The notes under the pieces: generated by a model
Database searches by the model: none
Told to the model about the DNA's origin: nothing
Seen by the model: only the letters and a program-made list of their open reading frames with translations
Program-made: the position numbers and the translations under genes
Shown here: piece after piece, positions 14,516 through 22,693 of the stretch
How positions within the stretch are numbered: position 1 is the first letter of the stretch
Layout: each line of letters begins with the position of its first letter
Source: Chloroflexota bacterium
GTDB taxonomy: Bacteria > Chloroflexota > Anaerolineae > Anaerolineales > Anaerolineaceae
Reading direction: 5' to 3'
NCBI GenBank assembly: GCA_012798455.1
Contig: JAAZNC010000053.1
Coordinates: forward strand, 1 to 37,496
DNA length: 37,496 nt

Positions 14516-15514
14516 ATGAATAATAAACTAGACACAATTAAAAAGATAAGTCAAGTAAATATTGCTGTTGTCATACCAGCTTATCGGACGGCGAATGTTA
14601 TTGTGAAAGTGTTAGAAGAAATCCCTGATTATGTTAACCAGATATTTGTTGTTGATGATTGCAGTCCTGACAATTTAAAAGAGGTTGTGGAGAAATTCTC
14701 AAAAAATAGCAAAAAAATAAAACTAATTTCCTTGGATGAAAATAGAGGAGTAGGTGGCGCAACTATAGTTGGTTATTTAGAAGCGGTGAATGGTGGTGCG
14801 GATATCATCATTAAAATTGATAGTGATCATCAAATGGATCTTGATTATTTGCCAGCAATCTTAGAACCATTATTGAACAAAAAAGCTGATTATGTAAAGG
14901 GGAATCGCTTCATGTATTTACAGGAAAGAAACGAGATGCCCCTAATAAGGAGAATTGGAAATATCACATTATCGCTTTTGTCGAAAATTGCTTCAGGTTA
15001 TTGGAATATATTCGATTGCACGAATGGGTATACAGCCATATGGTCAGATGTAATACAAAGAATCCCACTAGAGAGATTACATCAACGATACTTCTTCGAA
15101 ACGAGCATGCTGGTTGAATTGGGATTAATCAATGCGGTTGTAAAAGATGTGTATGTACCCATCAACTACAAAGATCATCAAAGTTCTTTATCTGAAATTG
15201 ATACAGTCATCAGATTTCCTGGATTATTGATAAAAGCCATTTTCCGGCGGATTTTATTGAGGTATTTTTTTAGAGATTTTACAGCGTTTAGTATTTTTCT
15301 TATATTTGGAACAATCTTATCGTTATTTGGGACGATTTTTGGAATAACAATGTGGCTTCGATCCTTTTATACCGGCATCTTGACCACAACCGGAACAGTA
15401 ATGATCGCTGCTTTACCAATCTTAATAGGCTGGCAATTTCTAATGCAATCAGTTGTAATTGATATCCAGAGTGTTCCCAAAGAATGTATTCATGAACAGA
15501 TAAATACGAAATAG
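14516..15514 (+). CDS. GT2 glycosyltransferase, polyprenyl-phosphate hexosyltransferase type
   Basis: A 332-residue family 2 glycosyltransferase of the DPM1/GtrB style, expected to make a polyprenyl-phosphate sugar on the inner membrane face. The GT-A domain shows VVIPAYR, VVDDCSPD (47-52), DENRGVGGA, the metal-binding D-S-D (102-104) and GNRF (129-132). Two C-terminal membrane segments (about 265-290 and 305-328) anchor it. The start ATG 14516 is preferred over an upstream in-frame ATG at 14456, which would add an unusual hydrophobic leader; the upstream ribosome-binding site is weak either way. It opens the AT-rich glycan region and faces the GT-C-like gene ending at 15546. Confidence 0.85.
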   Translation: MNNKLDTIKKISQVNIAVVIPAYRTANVIVKVLEEIPDYVNQIFVVDDCSPDNLKEVVEKFSKNSKKIKLISLDENRGVGGATIVGYLEAVNGGADIIIKIDSDHQMDLDYLPAILEPLLNKKADYVKGNRFMYLQERNEMPLIRRIGNITLSLLSKIASGYWNIFDCTNGYTAIWSDVIQRIPLERLHQRYFFETSMLVELGLINAVVKDVYVPINYKDHQSSLSEIDTVIRFPGLLIKAIFRRILLRYFFRDFTAFSIFLIFGTILSLFGTIFGITMWLRSFYTGILTTTGTVMIAALPILIGWQFLMQSVVIDIQSVPKECIHEQINTK

Positions 15515-15545
15515 TATTTGTTTTTATATCATCTTGAGAACATGT

Positions 15546-17741
15546 TCATGATTGTTTAATAATATCTTTTGTCCCGTAAATTAAGACTGCTAAACTGATA
15601 ACACCAAATATCGTCAATGGCAAAATTCCTGACACTGTATAGCGCCAGTTTGATACGCTTATTAAGTTGGGAATAAATATTCGAGTTGATGCAAAAAAAG
15701 CGAGCATTGCCCAATTTAAGAAGGATTTTCGGTAAAGGCTTAATAGCATTGTAAACAATGCAACCATGATGAGAACCCTATAAATTTTTGAGAGTGTATC
15801 ATTGAACAGATCATACAATGCTCTTTGTGCGCTGATTAATTTTGGAAAACTCAACGTGACCACATCAAAATAATCGGCATACAATCTATTGGGCTGAAAG
15901 ATTTCATCATTGAGAGGAAATGTTGCAGTATGTATTATCTCGGGTTTAAATGCATCTCTCAATTTTATCTTTAAAATAGTAGGGATCAATTCCTTATGAC
16001 TGAATATAGAATCCAACGCTGCCTGTTCAAAAATATCGAAAATCTCTTCTGTGGAATATCCACATTTAATCATACTAGGATATATTTCCCCAGGGGTTGC
16101 GACACCGCTGCTATCTGTAATTTCAATTGGGTATCTGTCGATACATTGGTTGATTTCCCTTATCGCGGAGGAAGATTTATCCTGAATTTTCAACCCACTT
16201 GCTTCTGGATAATAAATCCACCCACCATAAAGGACGACACTGGATGAATCATTAAGACCAAAGAAACCATGTAATTTATAGTTGTGAGCAGACCATAATA
16301 AAATTGGCATTAGAGCTATTATTAATGTCAGCAATAAGATACCTAATGAAGAAATATTGGTGTGCTTTGTTCGAAAAGTCTTCTTATGAAGAACTCCTCT
16401 GATCAGGTCCAATCCTGGATTAATCCCCAAACAAAATGCTCCGAATAAAAGGATTAGTATGTTTTCTGTACGTAATAAAGTAGCGAAACTACCTACGAGC
16501 AAAGCAGATAAAATTTTTTGAAAGCGGGAATCTTCTAATGCATCCAACAATAGACTTGAAAACAGAAGGATAAGAAAAATATTCGGCAGATCGCTCATTA
16601 CAAAATTTGAGTAATAATATATGTCGGGAATTAGTATTGTCACTAAACCAATAATAAAAGCAATCCATCGTTTTTTACTTAATTGCCAACCGAGGCGATA
16701 ATTTACTAATACACAACCCAAAGCTAATAAATGTAGCAGTATTTTCATTCCCCACGGATTTCTACCAAAAATCAATAGTATAGGAGCGAATAAAAATGTG
16801 GTTCCTGGACCGCAGAACATTGAGACACCGTTAAGGTTGCCATACTTCAGAAGATGAACCGCTCCTTGCAGGTAAGCAGGTGTATCACTATCGACAATTA
16901 GGGGAATAGTAAGCGCATTGATGAGATTAAAGATCGTCGAAAGAATGACCAGAATTATTATGCTTTGACGTTTACTGATGAATTTTTCCCGAGGATTCTC
17001 AACCAAATACTGTTGTCCTCTTTCCTGAAATATAAATATCCCTAAAAAGAACACAAAAAAAGTGAATATATCAGCAGTTATTAAAAAGGGTAGGAATAGC
17101 CAATTGGGTATGCTACGATACTGGCTCGAGAGAGTCACCAGTCTCTGCTGTTGAGAAGTCTCAAATAAATTAATTTCTTTTCTAATACTGCCATAGGATA
17201 AGGAAATACTCCCCTCTTCTGGTGAAGAATTGAAAAGTATGCTAACCTTTGAATTGACAGGTACTTGAACAGTATAAATTAATGGTCTGGAATTATGCGT
17301 GGCGGTTAAAATTCCATTGTCAATGAACCACTCACTATTCTTTGCTTCTTCGTTAAGATCTAAGATATCTCCCGTTGCTTTGATTTCCAACAATTCCACT
17401 TTTTGACCCCGTGAAATTTCAGGAGTTATTGTAATTGTTTGATATGATTTTGGAGTTTGGTAAAATAACCGTGTTGCGAAAAGGCTGAGAAAGAAAGCCG
17501 AAATGATGAACAGGTATTGTTTGTTTTTCATCAGTTGAAACGCTTTATTAATCCTTGGAAAAACCTTGAATGAAATCCAAATGAACAGTGGATAGCAAAA
17601 GAGAAAAGTCAAAAAAATCCAAATTGCTTTTTTATCCCAAATAGAGAAAACATGATGAGCTAAGCAAGCAACAATAAAGATATTTGCTAAAGGTATCCAC
17701 ATGTTTTTTTCATGTTTAATTAATCGCATTATCTTTGACAA
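15546..17741 (-). CDS. Large GT-C-like polytopic membrane protein
   Basis: A 731-residue protein with about twelve predicted membrane segments and a long first outer loop. The acidic motif D-S-D (near 282, VDSDTPAYLQG) lies in a loop after a membrane helix, as in GT-C enzymes that use polyprenyl-phosphate sugars (PMT/ArnT style). Residues about 100-200 form a soluble beta-rich insertion. Donor and acceptor are unknown. TTG 17741 is a plausible start because AGGAT stands 7 nt upstream; ATG 17729 is the alternative. It converges with the GT2 gene and diverges from the methyltransferase at 17887. Confidence 0.75.
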   Translation of the reverse strand: MSKIMRLIKHEKNMWIPLANIFIVACLAHHVFSIWDKKAIWIFLTFLFCYPLFIWISFKVFPRINKAFQLMKNKQYLFIISAFFLSLFATRLFYQTPKSYQTITITPEISRGQKVELLEIKATGDILDLNEEAKNSEWFIDNGILTATHNSRPLIYTVQVPVNSKVSILFNSSPEEGSISLSYGSIRKEINLFETSQQQRLVTLSSQYRSIPNWLFLPFLITADIFTFFVFFLGIFIFQERGQQYLVENPREKFISKRQSIIILVILSTIFNLINALTIPLIVDSDTPAYLQGAVHLLKYGNLNGVSMFCGPGTTFLFAPILLIFGRNPWGMKILLHLLALGCVLVNYRLGWQLSKKRWIAFIIGLVTILIPDIYYYSNFVMSDLPNIFLILLFSSLLLDALEDSRFQKILSALLVGSFATLLRTENILILLFGAFCLGINPGLDLIRGVLHKKTFRTKHTNISSLGILLLTLIIALMPILLWSAHNYKLHGFFGLNDSSSVVLYGGWIYYPEASGLKIQDKSSSAIREINQCIDRYPIEITDSSGVATPGEIYPSMIKCGYSTEEIFDIFEQAALDSIFSHKELIPTILKIKLRDAFKPEIIHTATFPLNDEIFQPNRLYADYFDVVTLSFPKLISAQRALYDLFNDTLSKIYRVLIMVALFTMLLSLYRKSFLNWAMLAFFASTRIFIPNLISVSNWRYTVSGILPLTIFGVISLAVLIYGTKDIIKQS

Positions 17742-17777
17742 TTTTTTATCCTATTTATAAAGTCCAATTTTCCGATG

Positions 17778-17804
17778 ATTATAGTATATTGCTAGAAGGT
17801 GCAA
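17778..17804 (-). promoter_or_regulatory. Weak promoter candidate for the gene starting at 17741
   Basis: TATAAT (17778-17783) on the minus strand has TTGCAC (17799-17804) upstream, but the 15-bp spacer is short. Only the -10 box is convincing. Confidence 0.35.
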
Positions 17805-17886
17805 CAGAAATCAATTAAAATTCAATAAAGTTCTTAAAACAAGAGTAAATATAAAAATTCAAGATTGAGGAAACGGGATATTGTGA

Positions 17887-18531
17887 ATGATGAGAAATAA
17901 AAAACAATTTATAAAAGATTTCGTTTTCTTCCCATTTCGGGTTTTGCTGTTAGTAGAAGAAAGCAAATGGGGATTTACTTCATTACGGGATGAGCGGTTT
18001 TCGTATGTAGAAAAGTATGCAATGGGTAAATGTCTAGATATCGGTTGTGGAAAAGGCAATATTTTTATAAAGCAATTTCATCAAAATGAAGGAGTTGGGC
18101 TAGATTTGTTTCCTTATGAGGGCTTAACCGAAGAAAATCTGGTAGAAAACTTTAACGTTTTTGCTTTTCCGGACGAAAGCTTTGATACTGTTACTTTTAT
18201 TGCAAATTTCAACCATATTCCTGAAAAACAAAGAGATATCGAAGTGTCTGAGGCTTATCGAGTACTGAAAAAAAAAGGCAGAATCATTGTTACGATGGGA
18301 AATCCTATCGCGGAAATACTCGCACATTTCAATGTCTGGCTTCAAGATACTCTTTTCCACACAAACTTAGACATGGATTCGGAACGGGGGATGGTTGAAG
18401 GCGAAAATTATTATGTTCTGGATAAAGAAATTAAGGAACGTCTCTACCGAGCTGGATTCACAGATCTTCAGGTTCATTATTTTCCTACACAGTGGTGGTT
18501 AAATCATTTATGGGTAGGAATCAAAGAATAG
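17887..18531 (+). CDS. Class I SAM-dependent methyltransferase
   Basis: A 214-residue protein with a Rossmann-type SAM-binding motif I CLDIGCGKG (49-57), motif II GVGLDLFPYEG, the post-core motif FPDESFDTVTFIANFNHIPE and the EAYRVLKKKGRIIVT strand. The length and pattern match small-molecule or sugar methyltransferases (Methyltransf_11/25 type). Methylation of a surface sugar is a reasonable guess given the neighbours, but the substrate is not shown. Two ATGs (17887, 17890) can serve as the start; the upstream Shine-Dalgarno site is weak. It runs alone on the plus strand between two GT-C-like genes. Confidence 0.88.
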   Translation: MMRNKKQFIKDFVFFPFRVLLLVEESKWGFTSLRDERFSYVEKYAMGKCLDIGCGKGNIFIKQFHQNEGVGLDLFPYEGLTEENLVENFNVFAFPDESFDTVTFIANFNHIPEKQRDIEVSEAYRVLKKKGRIIVTMGNPIAEILAHFNVWLQDTLFHTNLDMDSERGMVEGENYYVLDKEIKERLYRAGFTDLQVHYFPTQWWLNHLWVGIKE

Positions 18532-18594
18532 TAGGAATATCTTATTCAAATATTACTTCATGATTAACCGGTGATAAATTTCCAGTGGGACGAT

Positions 18595-20487
18595 CTATTC
18601 TAGAACCAAGAAGTTTTCTACAAAGAAAAGGTTGGCATTTTTCGATGCGAAATCAAAATCATCCCAGGTTCCACACACCCCCAAAATTACGCCATTGCGG
18701 ATTTCTTGATAATCCCGAAAAACCAAAACCACAGCATTCCCACTGATAAGATCGATGGTACTGGTTATTGCATCAGGAGCGTGTACGTTTTCGAATGCCT
18801 GCACTGTCTGATAGTTAAGATTATGCAGATTCTGCCTGAATTGGCTCTCATGATAAAAAGGCAGCCAGTCGAGATAGATCTGTGATTCTTTTAATAAAGC
18901 AAATGATGATGCGCGATTTACTTTCACTACCAAGCCTGCGCCTTGCTGGCATGATTGTTCAAAGGAATATGATTGTATAGGAGATAATTTCCAGACGATG
19001 AAAGGAAATAGCAGCGTGGTGCAGATTACCAGCAGATCGAGTGTGATCAGAAATGGTGATGAAAATGTGTTCCCATTACGTTCACCTTCGTCTACTGCTA
19101 GATGGAAATCTTTCAGCAAAGCAAAAAAGGCGATAGTAGGTAAAATGATGATAAATGGAATGGCCGTCGCATAGACTCGCATTTCTTTAAAATCACTAAA
19201 TGGAAATAGTGGAATGGTGACCAGGATCCCAACCAAACCGTATAAGAAAATTCGATATGGTTTTAAGTTTTCTTTTTTAATTACAGCAAAGATCGAATAG
19301 AAAAATAAGGCGAATACCATGGTTTGTGCGATATAAAAAACAAGATCATTCTCACCGCCGAAGAAGGAAAAGAAGCCTTTATGATCAGGAAAATTGATTA
19401 TTTGGGGATACTGCGCCACTATTCCTGATAGGAGATTTTGGGGGTTCTGCTTAATGGCTTGAATGGCGTATGAAAAAATGGCATTGGTTCGTGCAGGTTC
19501 CTGCATGCTTTCCACTTCCGGGTGATCGTTATAGATTGATGTCCATCCGCTTCCGCCATTGGCAATGCCATAAAAAGAATGAGCAAAATTGGCAAATGGA
19601 ATGCTGCCCTCGGGGCTCAATAGATTGGAAAGGCAGACAAAAGATAAGACAACAATGCTCATTGCGATGATTGAAATGATAAGCATCTTATACAATGCCG
19701 CTTTTCTTTTTTCAAAGATAAGCAATCCCAGCATTAGAAAGGGGAAAAGTATCAGCGGACCAGCCCGGGTGATCAGCCCAAGCACCAGCGAAACACTTGC
19801 CATTAAGAGCGAGAAAACCTTTCGAGTGGAAAGATATTTCATAAAAAATGTGAAGCTGAAGCACCCTAGAATGATTCCCAGGTTCTCACTCATCAGTTTT
19901 CCAACTGCAAGGCGTGCAAATGAAAAAAGCAGGACGAAGAAAAGGGCCGCCGGGATGGTGCCAAAATGTTCGCGAACAGAAATAGTGGCAAAATAACATG
20001 CGATAGAAACCAACAGGGTGAGTATGGCAAGGGTCAGTTGAATATTACCGTTCGTGACCTTCAGAATTACCCCAAGAAAAGCAGAAAAGAAGATGCGCCT
20101 TGCGCCAAAAAATGAAAATTGAAATCCATTGATGTAACGCAACCCGTCAAAATAATAGAATGCGGCGTCTGAGTCAGGTAATATGCCGTTGATAACCTGT
20201 CCTTCGGTGTGACCGCTTGCCCACAACCCGGCTAAAGCCATGGCAAAGGCACTTAGAATGAACAAGAAAGCCCCCGCTGAATTTTTCCACTGTTGTTTGA
20301 GAAGAATGACTGTCATTAAAATGAAAAGAAGTGGAATGGGAATAGTAAACCCATAGCGCATCTGAATGATCATAGGGCGGAAAATGATGGGAATACGTAG
20401 GTGAAGGATCAAGAAAAAGATGGCGATGGCGATGACCATAATTGCTAGATTTTGCCAATTTCTTCTAGGTGATGGGATTGTGATCAT
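18595..20487 (-). CDS. GT-C-like polytopic membrane protein
   Basis: A 630-residue protein with about eleven membrane segments. The first long outer loop carries D105-S-D107 (LPDSDAAFYYFDG), an acidic pair placed as in GT39/GT83-type transferases. A C-terminal soluble tail of about 130 residues follows the last membrane helix. AGGA lies 8 nt before ATG 20487, and a TATAAT box lies at 20549-20554 on this strand. It follows the GT4 gene (20598-21704) in the same direction with a 110-bp gap. Likely an outer-face glycosyltransferase of a lipid-linked or protein glycan; the substrate is unknown. Confidence 0.75.
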   Translation of the reverse strand: MITIPSPRRNWQNLAIMVIAIAIFFLILHLRIPIIFRPMIIQMRYGFTIPIPLLFILMTVILLKQQWKNSAGAFLFILSAFAMALAGLWASGHTEGQVINGILPDSDAAFYYFDGLRYINGFQFSFFGARRIFFSAFLGVILKVTNGNIQLTLAILTLLVSIACYFATISVREHFGTIPAALFFVLLFSFARLAVGKLMSENLGIILGCFSFTFFMKYLSTRKVFSLLMASVSLVLGLITRAGPLILFPFLMLGLLIFEKRKAALYKMLIISIIAMSIVVLSFVCLSNLLSPEGSIPFANFAHSFYGIANGGSGWTSIYNDHPEVESMQEPARTNAIFSYAIQAIKQNPQNLLSGIVAQYPQIINFPDHKGFFSFFGGENDLVFYIAQTMVFALFFYSIFAVIKKENLKPYRIFLYGLVGILVTIPLFPFSDFKEMRVYATAIPFIIILPTIAFFALLKDFHLAVDEGERNGNTFSSPFLITLDLLVICTTLLFPFIVWKLSPIQSYSFEQSCQQGAGLVVKVNRASSFALLKESQIYLDWLPFYHESQFRQNLHNLNYQTVQAFENVHAPDAITSTIDLISGNAVVLVFRDYQEIRNGVILGVCGTWDDFDFASKNANLFFVENFLVLE

Positions 20488-20597
20488 TGCTCATTTCCTA
20501 TAAAATAAATGAATTTTTTTGTGTCTCAATTGAAGCTGAAGTATGCGTATTATAAAGTGATTGACATTATCAGGTGTTTCACCGGAATTTGAGTTTT

Positions 20598-21704
20598 TCA
20601 GTTGATCATCGCAACACAATCTTCAAAGAATTCCAGCCTTGCAGATTCTTTTATGTTGATATCAATTGAGCTGGATATCAGCTTCCGTTCCAATCTTTTC
20701 CCCCGCATTTGATATAGAAAATCACGAATACGTTCTGTGTTCTCCATAATATTGTTTTCAGTATTGGGTATTTCTAAAATGGCTTCACAATTCAGACCAT
20801 GTAGATCAGTATCTTGGTATGGCAGGATCAAGGGCAATCCGTATGCTGCACACTCTCTTATTTTCAAGGGAGCTGCTTCTTGCATATCCTTCTTGTAAAG
20901 TGATATCGTTCCAATAGCGGCAGTGGATTGTGAAAGGATGGGTTGATATTGCTCTGTTTTTAGATATCCGTGTAGTGTGACATTCGCAGGGATATTGTCG
21001 ATTCCTGGAATAGTGTCGTAACCAATAATATCAATGTGAATGTCTGGAAGTGCTTCTGCTAAATCAATCAACTTTTCCACTCCTTGCCAGGGTAGACCAG
21101 GAGTACCAATGAATGCCAAATGCGGAATTTTGGTCTCTGGAGCAGGGAAGAACGGATATCCTTCCAGATCAATTCCATTCGAAATCACGATCCGTTTGGA
21201 TGAAAAGGATAAGAAGTCAGGATCCTTCGCCAGCTCATTTGTTGTAAAAACCAATCCCTTTGCCATTGATAAAGTAGTCGATCGTGTGTACTTGTTATAG
21301 GTGCTTAATATGTGCCCTAATAACTGATGCTGATGGAGGTCGTTGGTATTGATTTCGATTATGACAGGAATATTTTGAGATAGGAGTTGAAGTGGAAATG
21401 CATACATTCCCCAACGCAAATAGATAAGATCAGGCTTATCTTCCAGTAATGTTCGGATGAGTTTATATAAAGCAACAGAGCGACTGATCTCCCTTGCAGG
21501 TATCAATAAAGGGAATTTGAATCTCGAATAGAAAAAATACTTGGCAGGTAATAGGTCTTGTGGATTTTTTATGGTATGTAAATGCATATAGGAAGTAACG
21601 GCGTTCCCGGCTGACTCCCACAGGTGTATCTGGTATAGAATTTTCTTACTTACCCCATCCACATTGAGTCGCGGCCAATGAAGAGACACATATGCAATTT
21701 TCAT
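20598..21704 (-). CDS. GT4-family glycosyltransferase
   Basis: A 368-residue GT-B glycosyltransferase. The N-terminal half begins MKIAYVSLHWPRLNVDGVSK, typical of acceptor domains. The C-terminal half holds ISNGIDLEGYPF, FIGTPGLPWQGVEKLIDL and the E-X7-E donor motif with Glu 276 and Glu 284 (EAAPLKIRECAAYGLPLI). It is cytoplasmic and uses a nucleotide sugar. The start is ATG 21704; no Shine-Dalgarno site exists. A TATAAG box ends 6 nt upstream with TTGATT 16 bp further up, so translation is probably leaderless. Confidence 0.88.
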   Translation of the reverse strand: MKIAYVSLHWPRLNVDGVSKKILYQIHLWESAGNAVTSYMHLHTIKNPQDLLPAKYFFYSRFKFPLLIPAREISRSVALYKLIRTLLEDKPDLIYLRWGMYAFPLQLLSQNIPVIIEINTNDLHQHQLLGHILSTYNKYTRSTTLSMAKGLVFTTNELAKDPDFLSFSSKRIVISNGIDLEGYPFFPAPETKIPHLAFIGTPGLPWQGVEKLIDLAEALPDIHIDIIGYDTIPGIDNIPANVTLHGYLKTEQYQPILSQSTAAIGTISLYKKDMQEAAPLKIRECAAYGLPLILPYQDTDLHGLNCEAILEIPNTENNIMENTERIRDFLYQMRGKRLERKLISSSIDINIKESARLEFFEDCVAMIN

Positions 21705-21710
21705 AATCAA

Positions 21711-21738
21711 CTTATACCAATTGTGTAAATAAAATCAA
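21711..21738 (-). promoter_or_regulatory. Promoter giving a leaderless start for the GT4 gene
   Basis: On the minus strand TTGATT (21733-21738), a 16-bp spacer and TATAAG (21711-21716), with TGG as extended -10, end 6 nt before ATG 21704. This is the best supported of the three leaderless candidates because both boxes are present. Confidence 0.6.
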
Positions 21739-21877
21739 CCTCATCGAACATGTCATATAGAATACCACAAATAATAAGAGCAAATTTTCCACAAATCGAA
21801 TCCATCAGATCTTTTGGTTTTTCTTACTTCATTCTCGAATTCTCTTATCTGATAGAAAGTTATATTTATTGTGTGCT

Positions 21878-22693
21878 TTACTTCGAAGCTTTTACCGTAA
21901 TGAGGGTGACAGCATCAATCATATCATCGCCGCTGAGAAACTCTTTTCGTATCCGATGCTTTACATGCAGGAAAGAAGATGGGTTTGATTCTTGGATTTG
22001 AATTTGAATATTCGGGAAATACTTCCGGAAAATTTCTTCGTATTGAGGTAACCTGAATCGGTTTAAATTACTTGTCGGATTTAACCAATTTTCCCACACT
22101 TGTTCAGAGAAGGTAAGCATTTCAAATGGGTACTTAAAATAATGATCGCGCAGGTCCACAAAATGGATATGTCTCCCTCTTGCTTTGGTAAGATCAGCAA
22201 GGGACTTGGTAATTCCATCCACATCATCCAGGTGCTCGAAGACGGACGAACTGACAACCATGTCGACTTTTTCAATTTTTTGCTCATCCGCCACTTTGCG
22301 GATATCCTCATGGATGATCTGGATGAAATCAGGATTGGGTTGAATACAATTGGATTCTTGGTGAAAGTAATCGGGATATGCGTGCCTTAATGATTCATCA
22401 AAAACCGGGCTTGGAAAATCTGCCCGTTCGCATGCTATTATTTTTGCTGCTCCAGCGTGCAACAATTCACAAGCAGTAAGAATGTTCCCGCCATAACCAA
22501 ATTGCAGTACGATCTTGTCTGTGATAGAAATATTTTCACGATGGAAATAATCAAGATAACGTTCGGCGGCAGCTTTGGGGTTCAGTGTTTCGATTCCTGC
22601 TTTGATGATCACTCTTCTCTTTTTCATCCAATCTGCCAGGCTTTCTGGCATGAAATGGCGAATTAAACGAGGAATAAAGTAGGCTATGTTCAT
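21878..22693 (-). CDS. Class I SAM-dependent methyltransferase
   Basis: A 271-residue protein. The SAM-binding motif I reads VLQFGYGGN (62-70), a less common form of the glycine loop, with acidic Glu 89 in ACERAD as the likely ribose contact. VDMVVSSSVFEHLDD (about 150) is the motif IV region. The C-terminal half (FVDLRDHYFKYPFEML...) is typical of methyltransferases in polysaccharide clusters. ATG 22693 is preferred: AGGAG sits 5 nt upstream and the ATGA overlaps the stop of the preceding gene (22690), implying translational coupling with that GT-C-like protein. The substrate is unknown. Confidence 0.85.
   Translation of the reverse strand: MNIAYFIPRLIRHFMPESLADWMKKRRVIIKAGIETLNPKAAAERYLDYFHRENISITDKIVLQFGYGGNILTACELLHAGAAKIIACERADFPSPVFDESLRHAYPDYFHQESNCIQPNPDFIQIIHEDIRKVADEQKIEKVDMVVSSSVFEHLDDVDGITKSLADLTKARGRHIHFVDLRDHYFKYPFEMLTFSEQVWENWLNPTSNLNRFRLPQYEEIFRKYFPNIQIQIQESNPSSFLHVKHRIRKEFLSGDDMIDAVTLITVKASK

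Noticed and set aside
20561-20566. Plus-strand TTGACA as a promoter
   Set aside because: No -10 box follows at a usable distance and no plus-strand gene lies downstream.
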